DNA from: Actinoplanes missouriensis 431
GTDB lineage: Bacteria > Actinomycetota > Actinomycetes > Mycobacteriales > Micromonosporaceae
Length of the DNA: 64,000 nucleotides
Direction: 5' to 3'
Assembly (NCBI RefSeq): GCF_000284295.1
Contig: NC_017093.1
Span: forward strand, 6,386,001 to 6,450,000
The notes under the pieces were generated by a model. It was not told the DNA's origin. It did not search any database and worked only from the letters and a program-made list of their open reading frames with translations. Shown here piece by piece: positions 8,361 to 15,595 of this stretch. Positions within the stretch are counted from its first letter, which is position 1. Each line of letters opens with the position of its first letter. Position numbers and translations under genes: made by a program.

Positions 8361-8834
8361 ATGATCGAAGAGTCGGACTGGTGGTCCCGGGTGGGAACGG
8401 CCTTCCTCGTGGGGATGCCCACCCTGGTCGGTCTCGCGCTGCTGGTCGGGGCGGCGAGGCAGTGGGCCAGGGTCCGCGCTCTCCTCGTCTCCGGCCGCCC
8501 GGCCACCGCCCGCGTGGTCGACAACCAGCTGGAGTCGCTGTCCGACGGGCGGACCAGCTTCCGGCCGGTGGTCACCTTCCGGACGGAGACCGGCCAGGAG
8601 GTGACGACCACCCTCCCGGACCTGGACGGCTCCCGCTCCCACCTCGTCGGCACCGAGGTGGCCGTCCGCTACGACCCGGAGAAGCCGTCGGACGCGACCC
8701 CGGCCAAGGCAAGCAGCGCCCAGACCGTCGTCGCGGTGGTGTTCGGGGTGATCTTCCTGGTGTTCGCCCTGGTCGCGTACCAGGTGATGAGCTCGGGCAT
8801 GGAGGATGCCGGCCAGTTCAGCGACTTCCCGTAA
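8361..8834 (+). CDS. DUF3592 membrane protein
   Basis: A 157-residue protein with a TM helix at about 14-32, a central beta-rich extracytoplasmic domain (about 45-110) with the DUF3592 pattern G-x-P-A-T-A-R-V at the start and VRYDPEKPSD at the end, and a second TM at about 122-145. Members of the family are small actinobacterial envelope proteins of unknown function. It is tail-to-tail with the VanZ-like gene, overlapping it by 17 bp. It may be cotranscribed with the ABC importer upstream, but no functional link is known. Confidence 0.75.
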   Translation: MIEESDWWSRVGTAFLVGMPTLVGLALLVGAARQWARVRALLVSGRPATARVVDNQLESLSDGRTSFRPVVTFRTETGQEVTTTLPDLDGSRSHLVGTEVAVRYDPEKPSDATPAKASSAQTVVAVVFGVIFLVFALVAYQVMSSGMEDAGQFSDFP

Positions 8835-9483
8835 CGCCACCGAGCGCCCTGCGCGCCCGGGTACGCCACCAACGCCGCGACGCCAGCCCGGCCAGCACCG
8901 CCCCGGCCGCGTTGAGCAGCACGTCGTCGACGGACGAGACCCGATCCAGCCGGAACACATACTGCGCGACCTCGATCAGAGCCGAACCGCCCGCCCCGAG
9001 CGCCAGGATCCGCGGCACGGACGCCAGCGCCGTGAACCGGATCGGGGCGAAGAAGCCCAGCGCCGCGAAGACCAGCAGATTCCCGCCGATCCCGATCGGC
9101 CCCATGGTGACCAGGTCACGCAGCGGAACCAGGCTGACCCGGCCGGCGACCACACCGGCGCCCACGCCCGGCATCATGGTCATCCAGAGGAACGGCAGCG
9201 TGCCGTACACGATGCCGACCTCGGCCAGCGGTTTCCGGAGGCCGCCGCGCAGCCGCGCGAGCAGAAGCACCAGCACGGCCGCGAGCGGCAGCCCGGCCAG
9301 CGTCATCAGCACCACGCCGTTCTCGGTGTCGTAGCAACCGTGCCACCTCCCCGCCAGGCACCGGGGCGCGGCCATCAGCAGCGGCCGCCGGATGACGATC
9401 ACGGCAACGGCAACGGCAAGAATCCCCAGAACCACCATTCGGGTACGGCGGGACGGGGCGACCGTGGGTGCGATCCGACTCAT
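8818..9483 (-). CDS. VanZ-family membrane protein
   Basis: A 221-residue polytopic protein with about five TM helices. The second half carries VanZ-family features: NLLVFAALGFFAP, then SALIEVAQYVF and SSVDDVLLNAAGAVLAG. VanZ itself confers low-level teicoplanin resistance by an unclear mechanism, but most homologues are uncharacterised. Start at 9483 (MSRIAPTV) is preferred to an in-frame ATG 36 bp upstream because the intervening residues are not hydrophobic or conserved-looking; the ribosome-binding sequence is weak for both. No vancomycin-resistance genes are adjacent. Confidence 0.75.
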   Translation of the reverse strand: MSRIAPTVAPSRRTRMVVLGILAVAVAVIVIRRPLLMAAPRCLAGRWHGCYDTENGVVLMTLAGLPLAAVLVLLLARLRGGLRKPLAEVGIVYGTLPFLWMTMMPGVGAGVVAGRVSLVPLRDLVTMGPIGIGGNLLVFAALGFFAPIRFTALASVPRILALGAGGSALIEVAQYVFRLDRVSSVDDVLLNAAGAVLAGLASRRWWRTRARRALGGVTGSR

Positions 9484-9527
9484 GCCCACAGTGAACCGGC
9501 AGCAACGTATCGGGAGCATAAGGACGG

Positions 9528-9965
9528 TCAGCCGAGCCGTTCCGTCGCCGCCCGGATCAGGTCGGCCGCGGAGCGCAGATAGGTCAGGACGACAGTCCGC
9601 TCCGGGCCGGTGAGTCCCTCGGCGAGCTCGTCGAGGCTCTGGCTGCCGTCCCGGTAGAGGCGGGCGAGGCGCTCGGCGCCGACCGGTTCGATGAGGACAC
9701 TGCGGCGGTCGGTGGCATCCCGCCGGCGCAGCACCCAGCCGCCTTTCTCCAGCCGGGCGAGGACTCCGGTCAGCGTGGCGGGATGCGTGCCGGTGCGCCG
9801 GGCAAGCGCGGTCGGCGACCGGCCTCCCTCACGGACGAGCACGTCGAGGACGGCGAGGTCGGAGTCGTTGAGCCCGGCGAGGGCGGCGACCCGCGCGGTG
9901 TTGAGGGCCAGCTCGATGCGCAGGTCCCGCAGAGCGGTGCGCAGGTCGCCGGGTTCGGTCACCAC
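9528..9965 (-). CDS. MarR-family transcriptional regulator
   Basis: A 145-residue winged-helix regulator. The DNA-binding core is at about 30-100: LNDSDLAVLDVLVREGG, then ALARRTGTHPATLTGVLARLEKGGWV (recognition helix) and the wing RRRDATDRRSVLIEP. The start is one of two tandem GTG codons (9963-9965 or 9960-9962); GGAGG lies 6 or 9 nt upstream respectively, and the in-frame extension further upstream is spurious. It is divergent from the heme A synthase gene, with a dyad between the two that probably serves as its operator. Confidence 0.85.
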   Translation of the reverse strand: MVTEPGDLRTALRDLRIELALNTARVAALAGLNDSDLAVLDVLVREGGRSPTALARRTGTHPATLTGVLARLEKGGWVLRRRDATDRRSVLIEPVGAERLARLYRDGSQSLDELAEGLTGPERTVVLTYLRSAADLIRAATERLG

Positions 9966-9985
9966 CCGCCCCCTCCGTCGAATAC

Positions 9986-9998
9986 TATGAGAATCATA
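9986..9998. promoter_or_regulatory. Candidate MarR operator
   Basis: Inverted repeat TATGA-GAA-TCATA in an AT-rich patch centred between the divergent marR-type and ctaA-like genes (starts at 9965 and 10008). Position and symmetry suggest autoregulation and control of the neighbour. Confidence 0.5.
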
Positions 9999-10007
9999 AT
10001 AACTTCC

Positions 10008-10922
10008 ATGGGTACGCGTTCTGTCCGCCGTTCCACCACCGCGGCGCTGCTGACCAGTTTCCTGATCATCGCGACCGGCGGGGTCGTCCGGGTCAGCGGT
10101 TCCGGCCTGGGCTGCCCGGACTGGCCGCGCTGCACCGCCGGCTCGTTCACCTCCGCCGCGGCGTCCACCGGCGTCCACGGCGCCATCGAGTTCGGCAACC
10201 GGGTGCTGACCGGCGTCGTCGTGCTGGCGGTCGGGTGGGTCATCGTCGCGGCGTACCCGCACCGGCGCGACGCCGGGACGTTCCTCTGGCGCAGCGCCTG
10301 GGGCCAGCTTCTGGTCGTCCTGCTGAACGCGGTGGTCGGTGGCGTCACGGTGTGGACCGGCCTGAACCCGTACATCGTGGCCGGCCACTTCCTGGCGGCG
10401 ATGCTCCTGCTGGCCTCCACCACCGTCAGTTTCGATCTCGCGCACCGGACCGGCCCCCCGCGGCCCGTGCAGCGCTCGACGGCTCGATGGGGGCGTCTCG
10501 TCCTCTGGACGAGCGCGGCCTCGGTGACCGCGGGTACCGTCGTCACCGGCGCCGGGCCGCATCCCGGCGACACGGCCGAGGTGACCCGCATCCCGCTGGA
10601 CTGGACCATCCTCACGTACGCACATGGTCTGCTCGCCGCATGCGCCCTGGTCGCGGTGGCCGGCTGCATGAGGGCTGCCGCCCGCCACCGCGACCGGCTC
10701 GCCCTGCACCGCAGCCGGACGTTACTCGCGGCGCTCTCAGGCCAGGCCGCGATCGGCCTCTACCAGAGCCTTGATGGTCTGCCCGCGGTCGCGGTCCTGC
10801 TGCACCTGGCCGGGGCGGCCCTCGTCTGGTCCGGCGCCGTCCGGGTGCGGCTGGCCTGCCCGCCAACGGCAGCCGCGCCGGCGTCCCGGTTCGGCCCGCT
10901 CGCCGGCGCGAGACAGCCGTGA
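10008..10922 (+). CDS. ctaA: Heme A synthase, COX15/CtaA family
   Basis: Membrane enzyme that oxidises the heme O methyl group to the formyl of heme A for cytochrome c oxidase. About eight TM helices in 304 residues. The N-terminal motif GGVVRVSGSGLGCPDWPRC is diagnostic, and the second half repeats the fold with heme-ligand His candidates (ILTYAHGLLA, LLHLAGAALV). The C-terminus is short and non-conserved. Start at 10008 has little ribosome-binding sequence; an alternative ATG at 9987 would lie inside the regulatory dyad. In most actinomycetes ctaA sits near the cox/pentose-phosphate genes, so this may be a second, MarR-controlled copy. Confidence 0.82.
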   Translation: MGTRSVRRSTTAALLTSFLIIATGGVVRVSGSGLGCPDWPRCTAGSFTSAAASTGVHGAIEFGNRVLTGVVVLAVGWVIVAAYPHRRDAGTFLWRSAWGQLLVVLLNAVVGGVTVWTGLNPYIVAGHFLAAMLLLASTTVSFDLAHRTGPPRPVQRSTARWGRLVLWTSAASVTAGTVVTGAGPHPGDTAEVTRIPLDWTILTYAHGLLAACALVAVAGCMRAAARHRDRLALHRSRTLLAALSGQAAIGLYQSLDGLPAVAVLLHLAGAALVWSGAVRVRLACPPTAAAPASRFGPLAGARQP

Positions 10923-10987
10923 CCGCCGCAAGCAGTCATGATCGGCGCGAGACGGCCCTTCCCGGCGCGCCGTCATCGGGAGAGTGC

Positions 10988-11071
10988 ATGATCCGGGTGG
11001 TCCTGGCCGACCATCAGGCGCCGATCCGGATCGGCCTGCGGGTGCTGATCGAACGCGAAGCCGATCTCGCG
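10988..11071 (+). pseudogene. Response-regulator N-terminal remnant
   Basis: Begins with a good GGGAG sequence and the N-terminus of a NarL/FixJ-type receiver (MIRVVLADHQAPIRIGL, then RVLIEREADL), then loses all similarity after about 28 residues. The phospho-acceptor Asp, the rest of the receiver and the HTH are missing. The frame runs on as low-complexity Arg/Pro/Gly residues. The breakpoint is at about 11071, where sequence in another frame begins to look like a different protein. Confidence 0.6.
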
Positions 11072-11072
11072 C

Positions 11073-11370
11073 CGCCTCGACGTGCGCGCCGGCGCTCACT
11101 ACGACGTATTGGTCGCGCACATCTTCACCGCCGCGGTCGCCCTGGTCCTCTGGCCGCGGCAGTTCGTCCCGGGCGTCCGGGCCCGCCGGGGACTGCACCG
11201 GGCGCTCGGCCGGACCTATCTGCTCGCGGGCGTGCTTCCGAGCCCTGTCACCGCGGTACCGGTGGCGATCTGGTCGGGCCGGCCGCTGACCCGGGTCAGC
11301 CTCACCCTGGCGGCGGTGTTGTGGCTGGTCACCGCCGGGCTGGCGTACCGGGCGGCCCGCGCCGAATCTA
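11073..11370 (+). pseudogene. DUF2306-like membrane protein, truncated at both ends
   Basis: Read in a different frame from the preceding remnant. Contains YDVLVAHIFTAAVALVLW, then RRGLHRALGRTYLLAGV and LTLAAVLWLVTAGLAYRAAR, the pattern of DUF2306 membrane proteins (HI..G..AL..GP.QF, then LHR..GR.Y). The first TM(s) are missing at the junction with the response-regulator remnant, and the C-terminus is cut off where the convergent TetR gene ends. Most simply, a deletion fused two unrelated genes and both decayed. Confidence 0.55.
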
Positions 11371-11973
11371 GGCGTCCAGGGCGGGCGCGACGACCGCGAA
11401 CGCGCGGTCGGTCAGTTCGGCGAGGCGCGTCTCGTCGTCCCCGGGCTGCCACTGCTGGAGGACGGCGTCGAGGGCGAGCAGCGCCATGCCCGCCGCCATC
11501 GACGGGTAGGGGCCGGCCTCCGGGTCGAGGCCCCGGCGTGCGGCAATGCCGGTGGAAAGACCGGCTCGCCACTCGATCTGGCGTTCCAGCCAGCGGGCGT
11601 GCAGCGCCGGGGTGTCCAGGATCAGGCGGACCACGATCCGGGAGCGCTCCGCGTGGTCGGGCTGGTCGGCGCAGCCGGCGAGCGGGCGCCAGATGGCGTG
11701 GCGCAGCGCCACCGACGGTGGTTCACCCGCCGGCCGGCCGGTGAGCTCGTCGAGGACGTCCGCGCCCATGTCCGCGATGAAGCGGACGACAACGTCTTCT
11801 TTCGACGCGTAATAGCGGAAGAAGGTGCGCCGGGACATGCCGGCCGTGGCCGCGATGTCGTCGACGGTCACCTGCTCGAAGCCTCGGGTCGCCATCAGCA
11901 TCATGGCGGCGTTGCGCAGTTCCTCGGCAACGAGCTGCCGCTTGCGCTCGGCGAGCGTGGCCCTGGCGGTCAT
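11368..11973 (-). CDS. TetR-family transcriptional regulator
   Basis: A 201-residue repressor-type protein. The HTH is at about 17-62 (LVAEELRNAAMMLMATRG, then TVDDIAATAGMSRRTFFRYY, SKEDVV). The all-alpha ligand domain follows. Divergent from the SDR oxidoreductase gene with an intervening 18-bp dyad at 12008-12025, so it probably controls that gene and itself. Its 3' end truncates the DUF2306 remnant on the other strand. Confidence 0.87.
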   Translation of the reverse strand: MTARATLAERKRQLVAEELRNAAMMLMATRGFEQVTVDDIAATAGMSRRTFFRYYASKEDVVVRFIADMGADVLDELTGRPAGEPPSVALRHAIWRPLAGCADQPDHAERSRIVVRLILDTPALHARWLERQIEWRAGLSTGIAARRGLDPEAGPYPSMAAGMALLALDAVLQQWQPGDDETRLAELTDRAFAVVAPALDA

Positions 11974-12007
11974 GCGCCGATGCTATGCCATGCAGTTGTT
12001 GACACTG

Positions 12008-12025
12008 AGTGCCATAAAAGGCACT
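12008..12025. promoter_or_regulatory. Candidate TetR operator, with upstream -35-like element
   Basis: Perfect 6-bp arms AGTGCC / GGCACT separated by ATAAAA, in the divergent region between the TetR gene (start 11973) and the SDR gene (start 12035). A TTGACA hexamer at 11999-12004 lies just left of it, so binding would occlude the SDR promoter. Confidence 0.6.
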
Positions 12026-12034
12026 GTTGGGCGC

Positions 12035-12916
12035 ATGAATGCTGATCGCTGGACCGCTGACCGGATTCCCGATCTGAGTGGGCGCATCATCGTCGTGACC
12101 GGAGCCGGCAGCGGGCTCGGCCTGGTCACCGCCCGGACACTGCGCGAGCGCGGGGCCCGGGTGATCGCGGCCGTGCGCCGGCCGGAGGAGCATCCCGGCG
12201 AGGCTCGCCGGCTCGACCTCGCCGACCTCGACTCGGTGCACGAGTTCGCCGGCCGGATGCACGACGAGCACCACCGGATCGACGTTCTGATCAACAACGC
12301 CGGGACGATGGCTACGCCGTACGCACTCACACCGCAGGGCCACGAGCTGCAGTTCGCCACCAATCACCTTGGGCACTTCGCCCTCACCGGCCTGCTGTTC
12401 GACCTGCTCCGGTCCGGCCGTGACCCGCGCGTGGTCACGGTGACCTCGGTCAACCACCGCGGGGCCCGGCTGCCGTTCGAGGAGGCCCGGCGTTACCAGC
12501 CGATGGCCGTCTACAACACGACGAAACTGGCCAACGCCATCTTCGGCGCCGAACTGCACCGCCGCCTCACCGACGCCGGCAGCCCGATCCGCAGCATTCT
12601 GGCCCACCCCGGATACACCGCCACCAATCTGCAGTTCCGCGCCACCACGCCGGCCTGGCGGTTCCTGCTCGGCCGAATCGGCAACCCGCTGCTGGCCCAG
12701 AGCGCCGACCGGGGCGCGCTTCCCCAGCTGTACGCCGCGACTGACCCGGCCGCCCGCGCCGGCGCACTGATCGTTCCGGACGGTCCCGGCGAGTTACGCG
12801 GCCATCCCGTCGAGGGCCGGCTGTCCGCTGCCGCCGCCGACCCCGATAACGGCCGGCGGCTCTGGGAACTCTCCGAACAGGCCACCGGGGTCCGACTCAC
12901 CTGTGCGGCGTCATGA
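12035..12916 (+). CDS. Short-chain dehydrogenase/reductase
   Basis: NAD(P)-dependent oxidoreductase of 293 residues. The cofactor motif TGAGSGLG is at 22-29, followed by the NNAG motif (VLINNAG), the catalytic Ser region VTVTSVNH and the YxxxK motif (VYNTTKLAN). The sequence belongs to the retinol-dehydrogenase/WW-domain-oxidoreductase-like branch (HELQFATNHLGHFALTGLL). Start at 12035 follows the operator closely. It is tail-to-tail with the methyltransferase gene (6-bp overlap). The substrate is unknown. Confidence 0.88.
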   Translation: MNADRWTADRIPDLSGRIIVVTGAGSGLGLVTARTLRERGARVIAAVRRPEEHPGEARRLDLADLDSVHEFAGRMHDEHHRIDVLINNAGTMATPYALTPQGHELQFATNHLGHFALTGLLFDLLRSGRDPRVVTVTSVNHRGARLPFEEARRYQPMAVYNTTKLANAIFGAELHRRLTDAGSPIRSILAHPGYTATNLQFRATTPAWRFLLGRIGNPLLAQSADRGALPQLYAATDPAARAGALIVPDGPGELRGHPVEGRLSAAAADPDNGRRLWELSEQATGVRLTCAAS

Positions 12917-13516
12917 GCGCCGGGCGTACACCCGCTCGATCGTGCCGGCCTTCAGCCGCTCCACCTCGACGATCTCGAAACCGGCGGCGCGGACCAGCGG
13001 CAGCTGACGGCGGGTGAAATGCTCGCCCGCCGCCCGGATGGTGACCCGCTCCAGGAGCCACTGGGCGGCCCGCACCGGCGGCCGGCTGCTGCCGATGTGA
13101 TCGAGCAGGAGCAGCCGCCCACCCGGCACGAGCACCCGGCGCGCCTCGCCGATCGCCGCCCGCGGGTCCGGAATCGCACACAGCGACAGGGCGCAGACCA
13201 CCGTGTCGAACGAGCCGTCCGGGAACGGCAGCCGGGTCGCGTCCCCCTCCCGCAGGTCGACCGGGCGTTGCGCGCTCCGCCGGGCCACGGCCAGCATCTC
13301 AGGGCTCAGGTCGATCCCGGTGACGGTGGCGTCGGCGCGATAGTGCGGGAGGTTGCGCCCGGTGCCCACACCGACGTCGAGGATCCGGCCGGTGGCGCGC
13401 TCCCCGAGCCACTCACGCCCGCCGGTGAACCAGTGTCTCTCCAGGAACGCGATCTGCCTGTCGTACCGCGGCGCGGCCTGATCCCAGACCCTGCGGGCCT
13501 TCCCGGTCGCGTCCAC
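12911..13516 (-). CDS. Class I SAM-dependent methyltransferase
   Basis: A 201-residue methyltransferase (UbiE/type-11 group). The SAM-binding motif I is ILDVGVGTGRN at about 45-55, motif II is GIDLSPEML, and the post-core segment SFDTVVCALSLCAIPDP with VLVPGGRLLLLDHI follows. It lacks a membrane anchor. It lies 4 bp downstream of the XRE regulator gene on the same strand and is probably cotranscribed with it. The acceptor is unknown. Confidence 0.87.
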   Translation of the reverse strand: MDATGKARRVWDQAAPRYDRQIAFLERHWFTGGREWLGERATGRILDVGVGTGRNLPHYRADATVTGIDLSPEMLAVARRSAQRPVDLREGDATRLPFPDGSFDTVVCALSLCAIPDPRAAIGEARRVLVPGGRLLLLDHIGSSRPPVRAAQWLLERVTIRAAGEHFTRRQLPLVRAAGFEIVEVERLKAGTIERVYARRS

Positions 13517-13520
13517 CGGC

Positions 13521-13787
13521 TCACGAGGCCTGACGGACCGGCATGCCGGCCAGCCACACGTCGGCCAGCTCGCTCAGCGGCACGTCCAGGGCCTGGCTGA
13601 GGCAGACCACCGTGCCGAACGCGGGCGCCGGCAGCCGGCCCGCCTCGATCTTGCGGAGGGTCTCCGGCGAGATGCCCGCCGCCAGCGCCACCTCGCCGAG
13701 GCTGCGCCCGGCCCGGGCGATCCGGAGCGCGGCTCCGAGTCGCTGGCCCGCGGCGATCTGTTCCGGGGTGAGCGGTTGGCGAACCAT
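13521..13787 (-). CDS. XRE-family helix-turn-helix regulator
   Basis: An 88-residue, single-domain regulator. HTH at about 17-70: LGAALRIARAGRSLGEVALAAGISPETLRKIEAGR, shown here in two parts of the helix pair, then FGTVVCLSQALDVPLSEL. ATG at 13787 is preferred; a much longer upstream frame is antisense to the methionine aminopeptidase gene. Divergent from that aminopeptidase gene, with a 14-bp palindrome between them. Confidence 0.85.
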   Translation of the reverse strand: MVRQPLTPEQIAAGQRLGAALRIARAGRSLGEVALAAGISPETLRKIEAGRLPAPAFGTVVCLSQALDVPLSELADVWLAGMPVRQAS

Positions 13788-13815
13788 GGCAGCAGGATAA
13801 CCCGGAAACCGGCGT

Positions 13816-13829
13816 GGTATAAAAATACC
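13816..13829. promoter_or_regulatory. Palindromic operator adjoining the aminopeptidase start
   Basis: GGTAT-AAAA-ATACC, a 14-bp perfect palindrome ending one base before the GTG at 13830 and 29 bp from the XRE start. The AT-rich core in GC-rich DNA suggests that promoter and operator coincide. A repressor bound here would block both divergent genes. Confidence 0.6.
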
Positions 13830-14603
13830 GTGATCGAGTTGAAGTCTTCGGATGAGATCGGCCGGATGGCCGTCACGGGCCGGTTCGTCGGCGAACTCCT
13901 CGCGGAGTTGCGGGACGCCGCCACGGTCGGCGTCAACCTGATGGACCTCGAGCACCAGGCCCGCCGCCGCATCAAGGACCGCGGCGCGGAGTCGTGCTAC
14001 TGGGACTACGCCCCGTCGTTCGGCCGCGGCCCGTTCCGCAACGTGCTCTGCCTCTCCGTCAACGACGCGGTGCTGCACGGCCTGCCGCACGACTACGTGC
14101 TGCGCGACGGCGACCTGCTCAGCATCGACATGGCGGTAGGCATCGACGGCTGGGTCACCGACTCGGCGCTCTCGTTCGTCGTCGGCACGCCCGACCCGGC
14201 CGACCTGAAGCTGATCGAGGCGACCGAGGTGGCGCTCGAGTCCGCGATCGTGGCCGCGCAGCCGGGCGGCAAGCTGGGCGACATCTCCGCGGCGATCGGC
14301 AAGGTCGCCCACGACTACGGGTACGGCGTGAACCTCGAGTTCGGCGGCCACGGCCTCGGCCGGACCATGCACGAGGCGCCGCACATCCCCAACAACGGCC
14401 GGGCCCGCCGCGGCATGAAACTGGAGCCGGGCCTGACCATCGCCATCGAACCCTGGTTCTGCAGGACCACCGACAAAATCAAGTTCGACGCCGACGGCTG
14501 GACGATCCGCTCGGCTGATGGCTCCCGCACCGCCCACTCCGAGCACACGGTCGCCATCACGGAGTCGGGTCCGCAGGTGCTCACGCGGCGGCCCGCGGCT
14601 TGA
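13830..14603 (+). CDS. map: Methionine aminopeptidase, type I
   Basis: Removes N-terminal Met from nascent proteins. The 257-residue length is typical. Dimetal ligands are visible: Asp100 (LLSIDMAV), Asp111 (GWVTDSAL), His in GGHGLGRTMHEAPH, Glu in IAIEPW and Glu in SEHTVA; His83 (VLHGLP) is the substrate-side His. Start at GTG 13830 gives the family N-terminus (IELKSSDEIGRM). No ribosome-binding sequence can fit between the palindrome and this GTG, so the message is probably leaderless. Actinomycetes usually carry several map paralogues; pairing with an XRE regulator suggests that this one is a conditional copy. Confidence 0.9.
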   Translation: MIELKSSDEIGRMAVTGRFVGELLAELRDAATVGVNLMDLEHQARRRIKDRGAESCYWDYAPSFGRGPFRNVLCLSVNDAVLHGLPHDYVLRDGDLLSIDMAVGIDGWVTDSALSFVVGTPDPADLKLIEATEVALESAIVAAQPGGKLGDISAAIGKVAHDYGYGVNLEFGGHGLGRTMHEAPHIPNNGRARRGMKLEPGLTIAIEPWFCRTTDKIKFDADGWTIRSADGSRTAHSEHTVAITESGPQVLTRRPAA

Positions 14604-14724
14604 GGCCTTGAACCCTGCATGGCGAGGGTACGGCCGAAGCGTCCCGAAGCCCGGCTGGTCACCAGAGCTGTCCCACCAACACCCACGACCAGCCGGACCG
14701 GCCGGCGCCCAGCGCTGTGACATG

Positions 14725-14790
14725 GGGCACGCAGCAGCACTGGTAGCCAGCTCGGCCTGCCCGGCTGGCGCTCAGTGCTGCTGCGTGCCC
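14725..14790. terminator. Large imperfect hairpin, probable terminator
   Basis: Outer arms of 18 bp are perfectly complementary (GGGCACGCAGCAGCACTG at 14725-14742 against 14773-14790). After a 3x3 internal loop there is a further 6-bp stem (GCCAGC 14746-14751 / GCTGGC 14764-14769) and a 12-nt loop. GTTTTG follows on the plus strand, resembling a weak U-tract. It stands 120 bp beyond the map stop codon. Confidence 0.6.
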
Positions 14791-14891
14791 GTTTTGTGAA
14801 CACTCAGCGCCAGCCGGCATCGACGTTTCCACGATCCACGACTCCGGAATTGCCGGGAACGGGTCCGGCTTTCCGACGCCGGGCGGCCGGT

Positions 14892-14960
14892 CGGGCGCGG
14901 GCAGGCGGGCGCGGGGCAGGCGGGCGCGGGGCAAGCGGGAACGGGGCAAGCGGGAACGGG
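14892..14960. repeat. 15-bp tandem repeat, about 4.6 copies
   Basis: Unit CGGGCGCGGGGCAGG and variants (second half of the array has CGGGAACGGGGCAAG). First copy is 14 bp. G-rich on the plus strand. No coding frame through it has a plausible start. Confidence 0.8.
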
Positions 14961-15148
14961 CCGCGCGCGGGGGCGGGCTCTGGGTGACCATGCACCCGTC
15001 GCCGGCGGGCGCGCAGCGGCCTGGAGTGGGCACCTCGTCGCGTGTCAGGCACGGGACTCAGGTCCGGCCGTACAAAGAAGGGGTTTTGATCGATGATCTG
15101 ACACTCCATGATGGAAGGCGGCAGCGTCGCCCACCGTCAGGAGTGCCC

Positions 15149-15562
15149 GTGGACCTCGTCGACATTCGCGCCGGTGATCTCTTCGCGCAGGGGTTTCCGG
15201 CTCTGGCGCACGGGGTGACCTGCGTCGGCGTCATGGATCACGGGTTCCGGGTGCGGTGGCCGGCTATGTATGACCGCTATCGGGCACGCTGCCGGGCCGG
15301 GATGCTGCGGCTCGGCGGGTTGATGTCGTGGAAGGCGCCGGACGGGCTGATCGTCTACAACCTGGTGGTGGCTCAGCGGGCCGGCACACCGCCGGACCTG
15401 ACCGCGCTGCGCAGTGCGCTGGCGGCGGCGCTGGATGACGCGGAGCGGCGGGAGATCCGGTCGATCGGGTTGCCGCAGTTCGGGGACTGGGACGTGGTCG
15501 GGCCGGTGGTGCGTGAGGTGGCGGCCGGCAGCAGTGTGCGCATTGTGGTGATGCGTTCCTGA
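15149..15562 (+). CDS. Stand-alone macrodomain-like protein (Poa1p/ADP-ribose-processing type)
   Basis: Probable ADP-ribose-binding or ADP-ribose-1''-phosphate-hydrolysing macrodomain, 137 residues. It starts with VDIRAGDLF, then has ALAHGVTCVGVMDHGFRVRWP (equivalent of the AIVHGVN-x-x-G-x-MGAGIA loop), YDRYRARC, and ends with RSIGLPQFGDWDVVGPVVREVA (the phosphate-loop IPQFG region). GTG at 15149 is supported by CAGGAG six bases upstream; longer in-frame versions have no coding character. Macrodomains of this subtype occur in RNA-repair and ADP-ribosylation-reversal settings such as DarG, but no ADP-ribosyltransferase is adjacent here. Confidence 0.75.
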   Translation: MDLVDIRAGDLFAQGFPALAHGVTCVGVMDHGFRVRWPAMYDRYRARCRAGMLRLGGLMSWKAPDGLIVYNLVVAQRAGTPPDLTALRSALAAALDDAERREIRSIGLPQFGDWDVVGPVVREVAAGSSVRIVVMRS

Positions 15563-15595
15563 TTCAGCGGGGCGTGGAGGGGGTAGCTCTCGGCC

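Larger units (their letters stand above)
14604..15148. other. Intergenic region with a large hairpin and 15-bp repeats
   Basis: No credible gene. Contains a 66-nt inverted repeat (14725-14790) and a G-rich 15-bp tandem repeat (14892-14960), listed separately. The rest of the region (14604-14720, 14961-15137) shows nothing recognisable. Confidence 0.6.

Noticed and set aside
14659..15033. Minus-strand frame with repeated SRLPRARLPRARLP peptide
   Set aside because: The repeat is a by-product of the 15-bp G-rich DNA array; there is no ribosome-binding site or conserved context.
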